Assembly: GCF_001652265.1 (NCBI RefSeq)
Contig: NZ_LWBS01000038.1
Span: 1 to 5,866, forward strand
From: Rhizobium leguminosarum
GTDB taxonomy: Bacteria; Pseudomonadota; Alphaproteobacteria; Rhizobiales; Rhizobiaceae
DNA: 5,866 nt
Direction: 5' to 3'
The notes beneath the pieces are model-generated. The model was not told the origin of the DNA and made no database searches. It saw only the letters and a program-made list of their open reading frames with translations. Below, piece by piece: positions 5,556 through 5,866 of this stretch. Position 1 is the first letter of the stretch. Each line of letters begins with the position of its first letter. Made by a program: the position numbers and the translations under genes.

Positions 5556-5866
5556 GGTAGCGAATTGTTTGCGCGGCGCGGCGACGGGACGGAACTGAGC
5601 TGAAAAGCAATTGCGGGTCGCTGAGTGCATGGAGACGAACCGTTGCAACGTGCCTGGTGATCGGTGGCCTTGCATGGTTCGTTCCCGTTTTCGAAACGGC
5701 AGATGGCTGTTCTCCGCCCGATTATTGAGGCCCTTGTGTGACCAATGGTCAAGGCCGGGTGCCACTTCCGCCTTTGCTGCACCGTAGGAGCGGAGCTTAT
5801 CGGTGATGATCCGTTTGGGAGCAAAGCCATAGCGCTTCATTAACGCCACCAGCACGCGCTTCGCTG
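5556..5866 (-). pseudogene. Broken older IS6 family transposase, interrupted at its 3' end (5' end off the window)
   Basis: The minus-strand frame enters at the window edge. It encodes the second half of an IS6 transposase from a different subgroup than the intact copy: a TDKLRSYGAAKAE segment with the second catalytic Asp, then NNRAENSHLPFRKRERTMQG with the catalytic Glu, then LQRFVSMHSATRNCF. After this the conserved sequence jumps frame: SSVPSRRRAAQTIRY is encoded one frame over. The shift is explained by about 5 extra bases at 5595-5603, where CTGA is repeated as CTGA-G-CTGA. The gene then stops matching at the GGCAC tip of the inserted IS6 element, so the last part of the protein is lost. 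The first catalytic Asp lies outside the window. The gene is non-functional on two independent grounds. Confidence 0.85.

Noticed and set aside
1..5866. CRISPR array, tRNA, rRNA or attachment site
   Set aside because: I saw no regularly spaced direct repeats, no tRNA-like cloverleaf and no rRNA-like sequence on either strand by reading; no integrase gene is present.

Overview
The window looks like an accessory, insertion-sequence-rich stretch of a GC-rich alphaproteobacterium, most likely of the rhizobial group (a symbiotic plasmid or genomic island would fit). That host guess is inference. It rests on the IS66 and IS6 proteins, which resemble versions common in rhizobia, and on the GC-rich codon use. 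No ordinary chromosomal housekeeping gene is present.

Layout. Bases 1-127 are the right end of one IS66-family element: the last 34 codons of tnpC and the terminal inverted repeat. It abuts a second, incomplete IS66 copy (about 128 to 957 or slightly beyond) with tnpA and tnpB but no tnpC. Bases 1009-4467, on the minus strand, hold a two-gene operon: an AAA+ ATPase (3484-4467) followed 15 bp later by an 819-residue subtilisin-like S8 serine protease (1009-3468). The pair matches the IetAS (ietA/ietS) anti-phage system. Bases 4468-4738 are a less GC-rich leader with several inverted repeats and a possible gene remnant. Bases 4739-5555 are a structurally complete IS6-family element with a full transposase on the minus strand and imperfect terminal repeats. 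It has inserted into, or recombined with, an older IS6-family transposase gene whose broken 3' part occupies 5556-5866.

How it fits together. The only cargo is the ATPase-protease pair. Both walls are broken or nested IS elements, a common setting for mobile defence genes. The likely model (inference) is that the ATPase senses infection or remodels a target and controls or feeds the protease. The transposase remnants carry small frameshifts, each explained by about 5 extra bases, so only the 817-bp IS6 copy appears potentially active.
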